From: Steinernema hermaphroditum
Lineage: Eukaryota; Nematoda; Chromadorea; Rhabditida; Steinernematidae
DNA: 64,000 nucleotides
Direction of reading: 5' to 3'
NCBI GenBank assembly: GCA_030435675.1
Contig: CM059625.1
Span: 16,244,001-16,308,000, forward strand
Of the stretch, positions 12,314 to 24,724 are shown piece after piece; within the stretch, counting starts at the first letter, position 1; each line of letters starts with the position of its first letter. Position numbers and translations under genes: made by a program. Under the pieces are notes generated by a model that saw only the letters and a program-made list of their open reading frames with translations, made no database searches and was not told where the DNA came from.

Positions 12314-13916
12314 CTAAAACAGGCATCATGTTGGCCTTTTTTTCGAACAACTGTAACGGTAAGCGACATTATAACTCAATCTCTACCACCTTAGTCCACT
12401 CATTCACATCCAACACTCCATTCAATAGATACAAGATACGGAGAAACTACGCCACCAACTCGAGAGATCGTTGTGACAAGAATAGCACCGACTTCGTGTG
12501 CGTGTGAAGAAAGACGTATTAGAGTGACAGGCTGGTCGCGAAGGGCCGGAAAGAAGAGTTAATAAGACAGTCGCTCTGTGTATTATGCGACGGCTTTGAA
12601 GAGGAAACAGACGAAAACTGCCTATTTGACCCTTGTCGCGGAATTTTGTTCACGTTAACATGTGAAGCTGCTTGACCGCCGGAAACAGGGGGAGACAGCG
12701 GATGGGACGGCAGACGAAGAGGACAACACGACTCTACGCAACGATCATCGATCACGGTCGACCACAACAACGGCACCTATGTACGAGAAGAGAGTCGTTA
12801 ACGCTACGGATAGTATGGTGAATTGGTTAAGTCGTGGTTGGTGTAAACCCGAGCATGCATGCAACGAGACACAAGAGACACATGCTGCGAGCTTACGGCT
12901 TGGTCAGTAGGCGCAGAACTGTGCGGGACTGGAATCAAACGATCGGACTTGTCGCCACCGATAACCTGCAAGATTACCTTCATTCATTACCCGTACCTCA
13001 GATGTGCTTCTCGTCGAGCACCACATCTCTTGAGCTCTGTTTGCTTCACCGGTGACGTAGTATCGCAATTAACGCCTCGTCAATCACAGAACTACAGTAA
13101 TCAATCCATGCGTCGCAAACCCGCCTACTACCGTTCATCAAGATCATCACCGTCGTTAGCTATCCGAAAAGAAGTGCATCATTTTCTCTGGAACTGAATG
13201 AACACATTCAATCACACTCACTAGGACGACAGGTAACGAGCGTTCAAGCAGCTTCTGCGCTCTACGCCTCCTCAATGTGGTGGCCCTTTAAACTGGCTGT
13301 AATTTCATTTAAAACTTTGTCATTTTACTAGATTGCAAAATCCCAAGCACACCCTGTACAAAATGCATATTCATGTCTGGCTGAGTTTAGAGAAGAGAAA
13401 AGGAAAGGAGAGAAGAGAAGAAACTTGAAGACCTACAGAAACAAACCAACAACGATAACAAGACTTAACTACTGCACACAAGCAAAGGCATTAAGTGTCG
13501 AGTGTTTTGCATCCCAAAGGGGGCAAGAAGTGTGAAAACATACCGTGAAAACGAGAACCTGAGTTCGAGAAGCGGACACACATAAGCACACATGAACTGT
13601 ACACAATGCATGATAACCGTAGTTTTCTCATCTTCATTTCAAACAGGACAATGGTTTTCTAAGAAATACCTAAAGAGACGAAGAGTAGGAAATTATGCAA
13701 ACAAGAAACAACGTCCTAATAGTGAGTATTGAGAGAACATGTGATGTCTTAAGGCCAAACTCGCATCGGGAAAGAGAAGAAACAATGAAACTAGGAGCGT
13801 GCAATTAATCTACTGACGGTTGGCAGTGTCACTGATGAGAACAAACATCAAAGAGTCAGATTAATAGGAGCACGTAACAAATACAAGTTTACAGACATAA
13901 GGACTAATCGATGGCA
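12314..13916 (-). other. 3' flank/UTR of the proximal PMCA isoform; intron of the distal one
   Basis: No coding sequence recognised. For the long isoform this holds the 3' UTR downstream of the stop at 13917; for the short isoform it lies inside the intron leading to 12313. Open frames at 12.5-13.2 kb on both strands lack splice support and codon bias. Confidence 0.5.
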
Positions 13917-16900
13917 TTACACGTGAGCAATTGAGATTGGAGTGTCGAGAGAGATACTTTTGCCCATTCGGTGGGCGGCGGCAGCGGAAGATGTCATGGT
14001 CGAGCTTGCCGCTCCGGAGCTGGGACTCCAACGCTGCACCAGTGGCACCTTTTCAACCTTTTCCGCGCGTACAACAGCAGAATTGGCACTACCCCGACCG
14101 TTCTCGACCACGATCGCCTGAGGACTGGCGGGTGGCTGAGGCGACGGCGTTCGCGCCTGTTGCCAATGATAGTACGGATAAGGTTGAGGGCCTGAGGTGC
14201 GTTGCATGAGTGAAGCCACAGCGCCCCTAACTCCGGACAACGGTGGCTCAGTGGAAGACGTGGAGATCGGTGGATTGTTGGCCATGCCGCCGAGGAAGAA
14301 CGTCGACCATCCGCCTCGCATAGATTGCACTGACTGCGTCGAGGCGATCGAGCGTCGCTCGTCGAAATCTTCGAGTGTCGACCGGAATGCCTTCACCACA
14401 CGCAGCTGCAGCAAGAATAATGATTAGGAAATGAGCAATTACTGGGATTTACAAAAAGTTGACCCTTTAAAGCGCAATATCTAGGCAGTTTCGGAGAACC
14501 CAAATGATGTTAATATGGTCATGCTGGCCGCCTGAGTTAGTCATTCATATCATCCATGCGTTCCACAACAGCGTTACGAGAAGCATTTCAAAAGCCGAAC
14601 TATACACACAACGACAGGTGAAACTCTTTCTGCTTGGCTCGGTTAGATAAGTAGGAAAAGTGTTTTCGTACACAAGAAGAAGCAGCGGAAGCCATGCACA
14701 TCTTTAAGCCACAAAAGGATCTGCTGTTCGTAGAGGGAGAGTGCTCTGGGTACAAGCTCAAAATGCAGTGTGCAATGGTGCATGCAAAAATTTGGGTGGT
14801 CAAACTTCAGTGCGTATTGATCAGCGGTTAAAAGCATTGCGCCTTCAAGAGGGTCATAACACGAATGTAAATCCCAATTGCTCACAGAATACATCATCAA
14901 ATGAATCGGCGAATAGTGACAGCAAAGTACAATTAAGGTGACAAATGAGAAGCTAATGAGCAAGAGTGACACACAGATTCTAAGCTCGGCAATACATAAG
15001 AGGTGAGGAGAATGAGACACTCTAGACTCAGCAGTACCAGACATGTAATATGAGATGGTTTGTTTATGGACGGTGCACTGTACATTCGCCCTTCCCCAAA
15101 ATTTTTCGTTAACACGCTTCAGCACCAAACCGAAAGGGATAGGCAGTCGTTTCTTAACAAACAAGTTAAAACGTCATGCACTCGTGTAACCTAAAACGAA
15201 TGGTGCAGTTCGAATCGACTACTCGTGTGCTCAGCTAAATGGTCTCCTTAGACGAAGCATGCGGTTTGCAGTTCTATGTAAGAGATATACCACGGGTGTA
15301 TGTAACAGAGGTACGTTCACGTATCACTTCTTTTCTTACCAACCTATCCGGCCAATGCGAAAGACTATTCCTCCTTAACCGACAAGTCGTCGAGCAGAGA
15401 GTTATACACGGCGGATACAGTACAGCACAAATACAATGATCACGGCACCGCTGTGTCGTAGTCACCGACAACGAAAAACCACCACAAGTGTGCTTTGATT
15501 AATTGTTAGCGCGCAGTTGGTTTTAGTTTTTTTTCTCTTCAGTTCAGAACAAAATCAACTTTCTTGCTTTGCGTCGTTCTGGAAAACATGTCGTAGTACC
15601 TAATCCCTTTTTCGGAGGTACTGACTTGGGCGAACCAAAAAAAGTTTTTTCCACGACTGTAGCATTTAGTGAACATCTAGCAAAGCAAGAGTGTTGGCTC
15701 AATACTTTGAGACGCGCGCAAAGCCCTTGTTTCGCGTACCTGAGTCTGAAGCCTGGTGAGTCCACGAATCCACAGGATCTGTCCCGACCGCTTCTCATGC
15801 GTGTCAGGGTCTTCGTACTCTCCGTTCAGGATGTGTTCAGTGGACTCGACTTCACCGCTGCCGATAGCCATGTTCTGTGGTAGGCCACGTGTTGGGATGG
15901 ATGTGACGACCTAAGAGGCACGGTGAACCATTACACACAGAACTGCAACGCACTTGTCCCCAAAGCAGAACGCTGACACCCATGGCAATGCACCAAAGCC
16001 ACTGTTCGAGGTTAAGCCGGGCAGTGCTGAACCAGCGACCTCCGAACTGAACGATGAGCACTTGCGCGACCATGGTGCCCAGCCAGATTATGTAGTAGAT
16101 GGGATTCGAGAAGATGCCTTGGAAGACATTGCGTTCTCCGTGGATTTTACGGGCATTGATTTCATTGAACAGGGTCATCATGACGAAGGTATTGAAGACA
16201 ATGGTGAAATGCTGAGTGGGAGGGGCATGGAGATCGGCCCAGCGTCCGTTGTCGATTGCGAACAGTCGTTCGCCTAAGCCATTGATTTTTAGTTTAGTTC
16301 CGATTGATGATAAGTATACCATAGAAGATGAGGACAAAGAGGATGATGAGTTGGTAAATGGCGTGACCGAGGATATTTTTGCTCATAGTTCGCGAGATTA
16401 GAGGACTTGTGCGACCGTACGGCTTTCGCTTAAGCAGATCTTCGGTGGGCAGCTCTGTAGCCAAAGCCAACGATGCGAGGGTATCCATAATAATGTTTAC
16501 CCAGAGCATTTGAACAGCCTAAATTAAGATATTGTTGAATAAGTTGGATATGATCGCAACGCCTTGCCTTCAACGGCGTGTCCTCGATGGCGCAAGCACC
16601 AACAAAGGCGACGACGACGGCGACAACGTTGACCGTCAGCTGGAACTGCAGGAACTTGGCGATCGAGTCGTACACGTTACGACCCCACATCACGGCCTTG
16701 ACAATCGAAGTGAAGTTGTCGTCAGTCAAAATGATATCGGAGGCTTCTTTGGCAACGTCTGTTCCAGCGATACCCTGAACAATACCGATATGTCAACAGG
16801 CCTGATATTCGAGACAATATACCATGGCAAATCCAACGTCAGCCTTCTTCAAAGCAGGACCGTCATTGGTGCCGTCACCGGTTACAGCAACGACTTCGCG

Positions 16901-19900
16901 GTTGTCGGTGATGCGACTGTCGATGATTCCTTTAACCAGTGTGTACTTGTCGGATGGCTGAGCGCGGGCCAACACACGGAGTTTGGGCCAAATAGCATCA
17001 AGCTTAGCTTGGCTGACTTGACCGTTCTCGTCACGGATCCTATAACGACCAGCTGATATGAAAGCATCGAACAGTCCGTCTTACTTGGCATTGAAATCCT
17101 TTCCTTCTAAAGCGATAAAGTCCTCGCCGGGCTTGAGGATGCCACAGCTGGTAGCGATGGAACGGGCAGTGTTGATGTTGTCACCAGTCACCATGCGAAC
17201 GGTGATTCCGGCACGCTGGCACTTGCGAATGGCTTCGGGTACTTCAGGACGGACCGGATCCTGTATGCCAACAATGGCGACGGCAGTCAAGTCGTTCACG
17301 ACGGCATCCTCGTTGTCCCAGTCGATGTCGCCAGCGAAGTTGATCTGATTTTCATCAGCATTTCCGGGCACATAGTCTTTGAAGGCGAGGCAAATGGTGC
17401 GAAGACCGTCAGATGCCATGGGCTCAATGACATCCCTGACGAGGCGATCGCAGTCTTTCGGCGAGAACTTGGTGAGCTGACCGTTCTTGCCCAGGAACCA
17501 TTTGCACTTCTTCAGAACGATTTCGGAGGCACCCTTACAGAAGACCCGATAACCGGGGCCAGATGGCGTGTCGACGTTGACGACAGTGGACATGGACTTG
17601 CGAACCGAGTTGAAAGTGTAAACCTTGAAGATGGTTTCTTCCGGATTTCGATCGCGAATTTCTTGGTAACTCTGGCCGAGACCTAGCACGAATCCGAGCA
17701 TTCCGCATTCGGTCTTGTTTCCCAATTGGGTCATCTGTTCACCAGCTTGCTTCGGAGGCAGCACTTGAGATGCATAGCTCGAATTAATGGAGATCAGGTT
17801 GACGATCAGATCGCGAGTCTTAGGATCCAATTTCTCGTATTTGGGAGTTTCCTTGTAGTGAACCTCTGAAACAAAGTTTTGTTGTTTGCACGACTTTAAC
17901 CTAGTGCTCACCATTGATGTAGCTCTGAACAACAGTCATTCGATTTGTGGTCAGAGTACCGGTTTTGTCGGAGCAAATGCTGGTGGCATTTCCCATCGTC
18001 TCGCAAGCGTCCAAGTGGCGTACAAGATTGTTGTCGTGCATCATCTAAACGATCGTCTATGTTCACAAACGGTAACCCAAAGTAAAGCGAACCTTCTTGA
18101 CGGAGTAAGCGAGCGATAGGGTAACAGCAAGTGGCAGACCTTCAGGAACGGCAACGACCAATACAGTCACACCAATAATCAGGAAGTTAATGAAATATTG
18201 GAAGTGCGCCAGGCTGAACGCCGCTTCCTCGATAGCGTACTTGGAGATGCAGAATCGGATGACCAGGATGAGGACAGTACAAGCAGCGACAAACGATCCT
18301 ATAACGGTAAACACGTTGATCTGGCATGACTTTTCTTTCAGTACCGGCGTATCCGATTTGAATGGCAAGTCGAGTGAGCTTGGCTTGAAGAACAGATCGT
18401 TCCTTTCGGCCTTCTTCCTCCTCTTCACCCTTCTTCGCGTCGCCATTCTCAGAACCTCCGGCAACAGCACCATTGTTAAATCCGTCGGCTTTAATATCTT
18501 AAATAACATCGATTAGACGAAATCACAGAAAGTCGATAATTTAAAATCACATGGTCACATGAAGAATTAACCTTGTAAAACATAGCGTTTCCCCTACCCT
18601 TGTACAAAACAATCGTGAAACCCCATAGATAACATCGATCGTGCAATGCATACACCGAAAGGCGCAACATTCCAACAAAAAGTTCTCTGGACAGAACATG
18701 CACCTATCGAAGAAGAGAAAGAAAAAAAAAATAAACAAATGATAGATATAGATAAACTTACGATCTTCGGTGAGGAGGGCTTGGGCAGTTCCGTCTTCTA
18801 GGGCGTTAGCAGACTGGACATCTCCTGAAATTTGTACAACAATGGGTGAATATGTAAAACAACACAAAATTAAAGGCATGTGATTAACAGCCTTAAAGAA
18901 TAATTAAAGCGGCACCAGTAGTGCAGTACCACAATACGAATAAGCTACGAATGCCATTATGGACTACCACTATACGACTGTCGATTCACCACCATCACGA
19001 CATTGACCTTGCTTTGTGCTTGTGAATAAGAAATTCATGCGATCATGCAAGAGGTTCGAAGATGGCAACAATTTTTCTCGTTTCCCAGACTGCCCAAAAC
19101 GCCCACCCAACTTAATCCCATGCTTGGGGTTGTTGCTGCGTTAGCAAGGGAAACGCTATGAGGTTGGGAGTTAGCGGTAACGATCTCATAAAATGTTGTT
19201 CTCTCAACCTTACCTACTCCATCATAGGACACGCTGTAGGCGATGGATCGTCGCAATCGAACTGTAACGAGTTAACAGCATCAGACTCTCAAAGCATGCG
19301 CACGAGCCACACTACACTGACAACAGCGTTACAATCGCGATGTTAACAGTCCGACCCTAAATGACCCGGCAAAACCCATGCATCGCCCCCCCCCCCCCTA
19401 TGTCGCCATCTTCGCTTGCTGAGAGAGCCTCTATGGTAGTGATTGCTGTGTTCTTGCCATAATCATACAGTCAAAACACGTACACCCCACTGCAATCCTG
19501 CTTAGGGCTCAGCATGCCACCACCACAACATGACATCTGGTATGTAGATGCACGCTCATTACGGTGGATCCGCATAAATGCTTACCAGAAGCTTTGCTCT
19601 TACGGCGTGAACGTCGCTCTAAATAAGAACAGATCAATTATCGGCTTCCCGCGATGTTACAATTTCAGCTGTTTCGCCCCTGATTACAATCATCTAATAT
19701 GACGAAAGCGCAGAAAGCAGCTGCAGGGTGATAACTAGTAGCATATCAATACTACTACTAACTATGTTTGTCCGACATTTCATCAGCATTTACCTTCACG
19801 CTTAGCAGCTTTGCGTTCCTCTTCAACGGCAGTCTTTGCGGCACCCAAAAGTGTCATGATGATGCCAGTCTGAGAGTTGACTCCAACGGCGGTGACGAGC

Positions 19901-20832
19901 ATCTTTCCGCTACCCTCCATGACGTGGGTTCCTGGAAAGGTGAAGCTAAGCGCCTAGTTTTCGAACTGGCTATATCCAACCGGAAAGAAGCATGGGATCA
20001 TGTTCGGGGCTTTTCCGAATCAGATCCGACTCGCCGGTAAGTGACGACTCATCGATTTTTAGATCGTTGCTTTGGATTAGCACACCATCAGAAGGCAAAA
20101 GATCTCCTACAAACACAATTTCTTATAGTTACAAAGCATCAATCGCTATAGTACCGTATTTAATTTGAGCAATATCACCGACGACCAATTCGTTGACAAC
20201 AATTTGGATCTGCTGTCCGTCGCGAATGACAGCAAACTTGTGCTCGGTCTCAATTTTGGCTTGGAGACCGCGGAATTGGCGTTCTTTCGTATAGTCATTC
20301 AAAGCGGTAACCAGTACGACGACAACAACAGAAATAAGAATCGCAACACCCTCAATCCAACCCGTATCGTGTTCAGATGCATCGCCTCCCGCTGCAACAA
20401 AACAATGTCCACCTAAGAAGCAAAATTCCGCAACATACTTGTTTTTCCGTCATCAGGGGGCCTGTAGAATGATAACGCTAGCGATACAATGGCACTGACT
20501 AATAGAATGATTAAAGTAACATCCTGAAAAACAAGAAAAATATGTGAGCGAACTGTGCTTCTGTTTCATACCTGTAAGGCTTCCCAAACTAACTGCAAAA
20601 ACGACTTTGGAGGGTGTGGCGGGATCTCATTGGCACCAAAAACGGCTCTCCGTCGATCCAGTTCATCTTTGTTACGAGAGAGACCATCCGACGGATTCGA
20701 TTTCAGTCGTTTGCATAGACCTTCGACGCCGACGTAATCCGTTTCGATCTTCTCACGAGCTTCGGCGCCGCGGTACTCCATAAGAGTACGGAGCTCCTCG
20801 ACCGAGCAGCCATACTCCTTGCTGCCACTCAT
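13917..20832 (-). CDS. mca: Plasma-membrane calcium-transporting ATPase (PMCA/MCA type), long-tail isoform
   Basis: P-type 2B ATPase that exports cytosolic Ca2+ across the plasma membrane under calmodulin control. Sixteen exons (20572-20832, 20439-20523, 20155-20391, 19981-20106, 19794-19931, 18762-18824, 18345-18497, 18093-18298, 17912-18044, 17085-17865, 16823-17039, 16568-16774, 16320-16518, 15954-16273, 15740-15910, 13917-14405) join in phase to 3786 nt, 1261 residues, normal for the family. Visible motifs: TGES (218-221) in the actuator; VPEGLPLAV in M4 (about 399-407); phosphorylation site DKTGTLT starting at Asp449; nucleotide-binding KGAS (578-581); TGDGTND hinge (781-787); then the conserved HAPPTQHFT and [11 protein letters not shown] blocks in the C-terminal membrane half. 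The calmodulin-binding helix starts at 1100 ([14 protein letters not shown]) and is followed by a Ser/Ala/Pro-rich tail ending [13 protein letters not shown]. The start is the ATG at 20832 ([10 protein letters not shown]). One intron is GC-AG (16519-16567). No essential residue is missing. The paralogue number is not decided. Confidence 0.96.
14406..15739 (-). other. Large intron before the proximal PMCA terminal exon
   Basis: Begins gtacgcg after ACTCAG and ends ttgctgcag. At 1334 nt it is the largest intron in the main transcript and the one that decides between the two 3' ends. Open frames inside (for example 14643-15164 minus) have no splice or codon support. Confidence 0.6.
16519..16567 (-). 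other. GC-AG intron in the PMCA gene
   Basis: The reading frame needs TTGAAG joined to GCTGTTCAAATG to give the conserved [13 protein letters not shown]. The 49-nt intron therefore starts GCAAGG and ends aatttag. No GT donor nearby restores the conserved sequence. GC-AG is the known minor U2-type class. Confidence 0.9.
18825..19793 (-). other. PMCA intron separating the catalytic head from a small acidic exon
   Basis: About 970 nt, donor GAAG|GTAAATG and acceptor aaatttcag. It flanks the 63-nt exon 18762-18824 (21 residues, [20 protein letters not shown]), which with the next exon lies in the lipid-regulated loop where vertebrate PMCA genes splice alternatively (site A). The intron holds a run of 13 C at 19386-19398. 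Confidence 0.6.
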
Positions 20833-23800
20833 GTTTCAATAGGAGGGTACTGCTGCCGAGGCTGTCGCAAGTCTAAACGGTGCATACAGCCGTTACGACT
20901 TCTACACCTAATACGACTCCTGAAACAAGCGACAAATTAAGTACGCGTCTAGGCGTAGCGACGAACAAAGGCGAGCATTCACGACGAGGAAACGATCACA
21001 ACACCGATTGTAGCGTGCGGACAAACCTTCAACCGCGCGCACGACGTTAGACGGAGTAAAGGGCTAATAGACTAGGTGCCTGATGCGACAGTTCTGGAAG
21101 CAATAAGACGAAGGATTTCGAACGTACAACGCGCAGTAGCCGATAGATGTAATTCGGTTGTTCGACAAAACACCGCTACACCATTTGTTCTTTCATTGCA
21201 GCGCTACTTGCAACCCATCCGGCCAGTAGATTATTGTTTCCACTTTCCTGAAACACAGCATAACTTACATATATATCCAAAAATAGCTAAATTGCTGCCC
21301 GAGCGTAAAAAACTAAAAAGGCTCAAATGCTGGGCGCAGAAGAGGCGAGAACCGGCAGTCATTTGCGATGCATGGAAGTGGTGGACGTGAATGTGTGCCG
21401 AAGGTCGCAGTCGCGAAAAGCAGCCCCGACTGACGAGGAAGCGCCGTAGTAGGTGGTGGTTACGGCTCATGGACACACGTGGAATAAGTCAATCACTCAC
21501 GCGGAATCAAATATTCATTAAAAATTTATGAATGGTGCCAAAAATTCCGAACAGTTTGCCCGTTTGCACGTTCGGATTACGGAAAGTCAACGAAAATAGA
21601 CCTCGGGCCAACTTGTACGACGTTACGAATCACGCGGGAAACTCGGAGTAGCAGCATAGTTTTATAATTGCGAACTCTTCCAAAAGCAGCGCATCAAAAG
21701 GATGGAACGGCAATCGATAATACACGTCCTCGAAAAGCAGCGAGTTCCCGGAAAAGCGGAGAAATGGCCAATAAAGCGGTGACCAATCGACGACTATCAG
21801 CCCAGTGCGGCTAATTGTGGGAGAATGGTCGCATTTTGGCAAGTCGCTTGGTGGTCGATCCTTGTGAGACCGTCCTAGCGATCTTTTCTTGAGGTCACCC
21901 ACACGAGGGCTTGAAAATCGAATGTGCCCGCTTCGAGGAGGTATCATTATTCAATACAGTGGGTAAACAGCTAGTGAGCTTGAAAACAGTGGTATAAACT
22001 GCAAAAAGAAGAACAGGAGTTGTTGTCGTTCTCATTAAAGCTGGTGTCGGGCTTGAGAGAAAGCAAACACAGAAGAAGAGAAGAGTGATCGTCGCGACGA
22101 ACCTGGTGACTCCCTCTCCTTCAGCTTCTTTTTGCTTTCAATATGCTTTGCTGCTGCTCCCCTTCTCGCCCTCGCAAGCGCGGATAAACGTCTCGCGAGG
22201 GTCGTCGATCCCTTTGGTCTGTCACCTGTTGAACTCGAGCCGGATACTCTCCTCCTCCTACTTCCCTTGCTCTGTTTCCCTCCCTCCTCTCGACGATATT
22301 TCTTACAAACGGCGGTGGCAAGTAGCAAAACAACACTTATCGCTGACCTCCGGCAGACGCGTCTACTCTCAGACGAAGTGTTTTCGCGTTTCCCCCCCGG
22401 AGAAGTACCACCGCTCTGGCTCCGACCGCAATGACTGAACATCGTGCTTTTGCTGTTGCAATTAAGGAATCCCATATAATTACGAGCATGAACAGCGTTA
22501 GCCACTCAGCAGAAGGTTATGAAAAGAGGCGATGTCGCGTAAGGAACCGCCCCAGAGGCAAAAAGAAAGGGGAACGGTGGAGGCGGGGACAGACAATGAA
22601 AGGTTTTGAAGACGATCGCTATTCAATGGTCTGAAATTCGTCCCTCTCACAAAATAGTGGCCTGATACCACACGAATCTGGCTTCCCTCCAACAGGGGGC
22701 ACGAAAACGACGAAAGCGTTCGTCGCCCGGAGTGCAGAGAAAGACAAAATATCGATCGCATCTACACGCAAATAATACGCGTTGTTGGTTGTGTTGCCGA
22801 GAGAAGCGCCAGCTGAGAGGAGAAGGGGAGACGAGGAGCGTCGTCCGGAGAAGACAACAGACAGGCGAAAACGCTTTGACGCCGTGGCTGACGCCGGTGG
22901 CGATGAGGAGGTCGAACGGCCGACGCCCGACTGTTGAGAAGAAGAAGAAGAAGCTGGACCGAAGAAGAAGAAGATGGAGGCCGGCGAGACGACGGCATCG
23001 ACGCCGGGAATTCCCCGTCTCCCTCTCATCTTCTTCCTCGTCTAGATCGGGAGGCACGCAGTTGCCTCGCGGGCGCATCTTCCGCTAGCATCCCGCTTGG
23101 CTAGCCAGCCGCCGAGGACAACAACTGTGCCCCTTCTCCGCTTTCTCGCCCCATCCACCGCTGATTACAAGCAAATTGCCGCTTTTCACGATCAATCATT
23201 TCGCGAACTTCGTCGCCTTCGTCTCCAAGTTTAACACTTCGAAAAGCGTTGCGCCGTTGTCATTTACGGCGTATTATTCACCGATTTCAAGAACCTGAAA
23301 AATGTATATTCTGGCATCTGAACTCTGTACGTCACATGCGTGACTTCATTGTCACAGTATATCCGCGAATATTTCCCCCTCATTTAGCTATTCTCATTAC
23401 AGGTGCACGCAAACATGAAATATGTCAGATTGAATTTCGGAAATTGTACACGGAAATTCATTTTTCGGAACCGTCTGGGTCATTTCAAATGCAAATTGTT
23501 CTACTGTGGTTGTGGGTCTGATCTTTGAGGGGAATACAAAAACGTGTAGGAGCGAAATGACACGCGGAACCAGTCGCCGCCATCTAGTATGCCGTTGCCA
23601 GTGACCACGATTTCAAAGCTTCAAAAGTCAGTGTATTCTCCATTCTCTTCAGAAGCTTTCGAAAAGGGCAACTTCGGCATAATTGTCGCGCTCAAAGAAA
23701 ATTCACAAATTGCGTCGTCTGCAAAAAGTGCCAAGCGAAAATTAGGACCTTCTTTAACGCCTTATAGTGCGATCCAAAACACACTGCTTATAGCCTCGGT

Positions 23801-24508
23801 GTCGCCCTATCGGTGTTCATGTGATGAGCAGTGGAGCAGCCACTAACATCGGTAAATAAATAACTGTTCATCTGGCGCGGGAGAGGACACAGTAGCAAAC
23901 CCAACAACGGGCACAACACCGTCCACAGCTTAGAAGGCGCGATAAGTGGTCGTACTTTGTGGAGTAATAGCAGTTTAGCGGAAAGTAGATCGAAAAACTG
24001 GAACGAAGTACTTCCATTTAGGAAACCTAAGCGTGGAGAAGTTATCGATTCTATTAGTAACACTGGACATAGATAGACAGAAGAAAAGCACTCCAGGAAG
24101 TTCGCGAGTGCTAGGGCCCTCCATCCAGCACTGCAAAGTGACGCGAAAAAGAAAGAAGATGAAGTGGACAAGAGGGCAAACGCCAACGTTGCATAGACGT
24201 TATTATGCAAATTCAATCGTTTGGTGGCAGCAGGCGCGGCACAAATCAAGTATTAGCAGGATGAGAGCTTGATTCGCTGAATGGACCGAGGGCAACTGGA
24301 GAGCACTGGAAGACAGAAGACGATGAGACAGCGTTTGAGTCATAAGGAACGCGACAAATTGACGCGCAACATTAGCGCGTCAACGTCATAGTAGTGCAAA
24401 TGAACGGAACTGCATGAGAGGAGATCGAATTTTCGAGGAGCGAATACGTTTGTACGCGCACACTCCTGTTTCGTTTATGCAAAAACGGTGAGGGTGTGCG
24501 GCATTCGT
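20833..24508. promoter_or_regulatory. Upstream region of the PMCA gene, GC-rich low-complexity blocks
   Basis: The first PMCA ATG is preceded by ctattgaaac. From 22.0 to 23.2 kb the DNA is rich in CTTC/GAAG and CG dinucleotides and shows long open frames on several frames at once (for example poly-Ser and poly-Phe), the pattern of biased composition and not of genes. It could include promoter or 5' UTR sequence, but no TATA box or defined binding site is assigned. Confidence 0.35.
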
Positions 24509-24724
24509 TCAATTCAATTTTGCGCCGATTAAAAGTTTATCTCCGCCGTCGACCTTGGACTTCCCGGTTGAGAGGTCCAACATGAAGCGTCGGCTGAGAG
24601 TGTGCAAAGCCCGCTTGCTGCCGACGATGATGTCAAAGCGGTCAAAAGGCAGTGGCCCCGTTCTAGGCAATGAATTTTTGCACACAATGGAAGGCGTTTG
24701 CCGGAAATGACGTTGCTGCAGCAC
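24509..24724 (-). CDS. Possible exon or small protein of 71 residues
   Basis: An open frame ending TGA at 24509 has a more protein-like second half (FDRFDIIVGSKRALHTL, then STGKSKVDGGDKLLIGAKLN) with third positions mostly G or C, like confirmed exons here. No upstream exon, acceptor or family could be identified. It could be a terminal exon of a minus-strand gene or a chance frame. Confidence 0.25.
   Translation of the reverse strand: MLQQRHFRQTPSIVCKNSLPRTGPLPFDRFDIIVGSKRALHTLSRRFMLDLSTGKSKVDGGDKLLIGAKLN

Noticed and set aside
12519..13197. Open frames of 70-110 codons downstream of the proximal PMCA stop
   Set aside because: No acceptor joining them to the PMCA frame and no similarity to PMCA tails. 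The true distal exons are at 12187-12313 and 11522-11589.
22035..23088. Several overlapping open frames of 100-156 codons on both strands
   Set aside because: All arise from CTTC/GAAG and GC-biased repeats (poly-Ser, poly-Phe, poly-Arg). They are open in many frames at once and have no splice sites or consistent codon bias.
23788..24249. 153-codon hydrophobic minus-strand frame
   Set aside because: Codon use unlike confirmed genes and no family features; likely a chance frame from T-rich complement.
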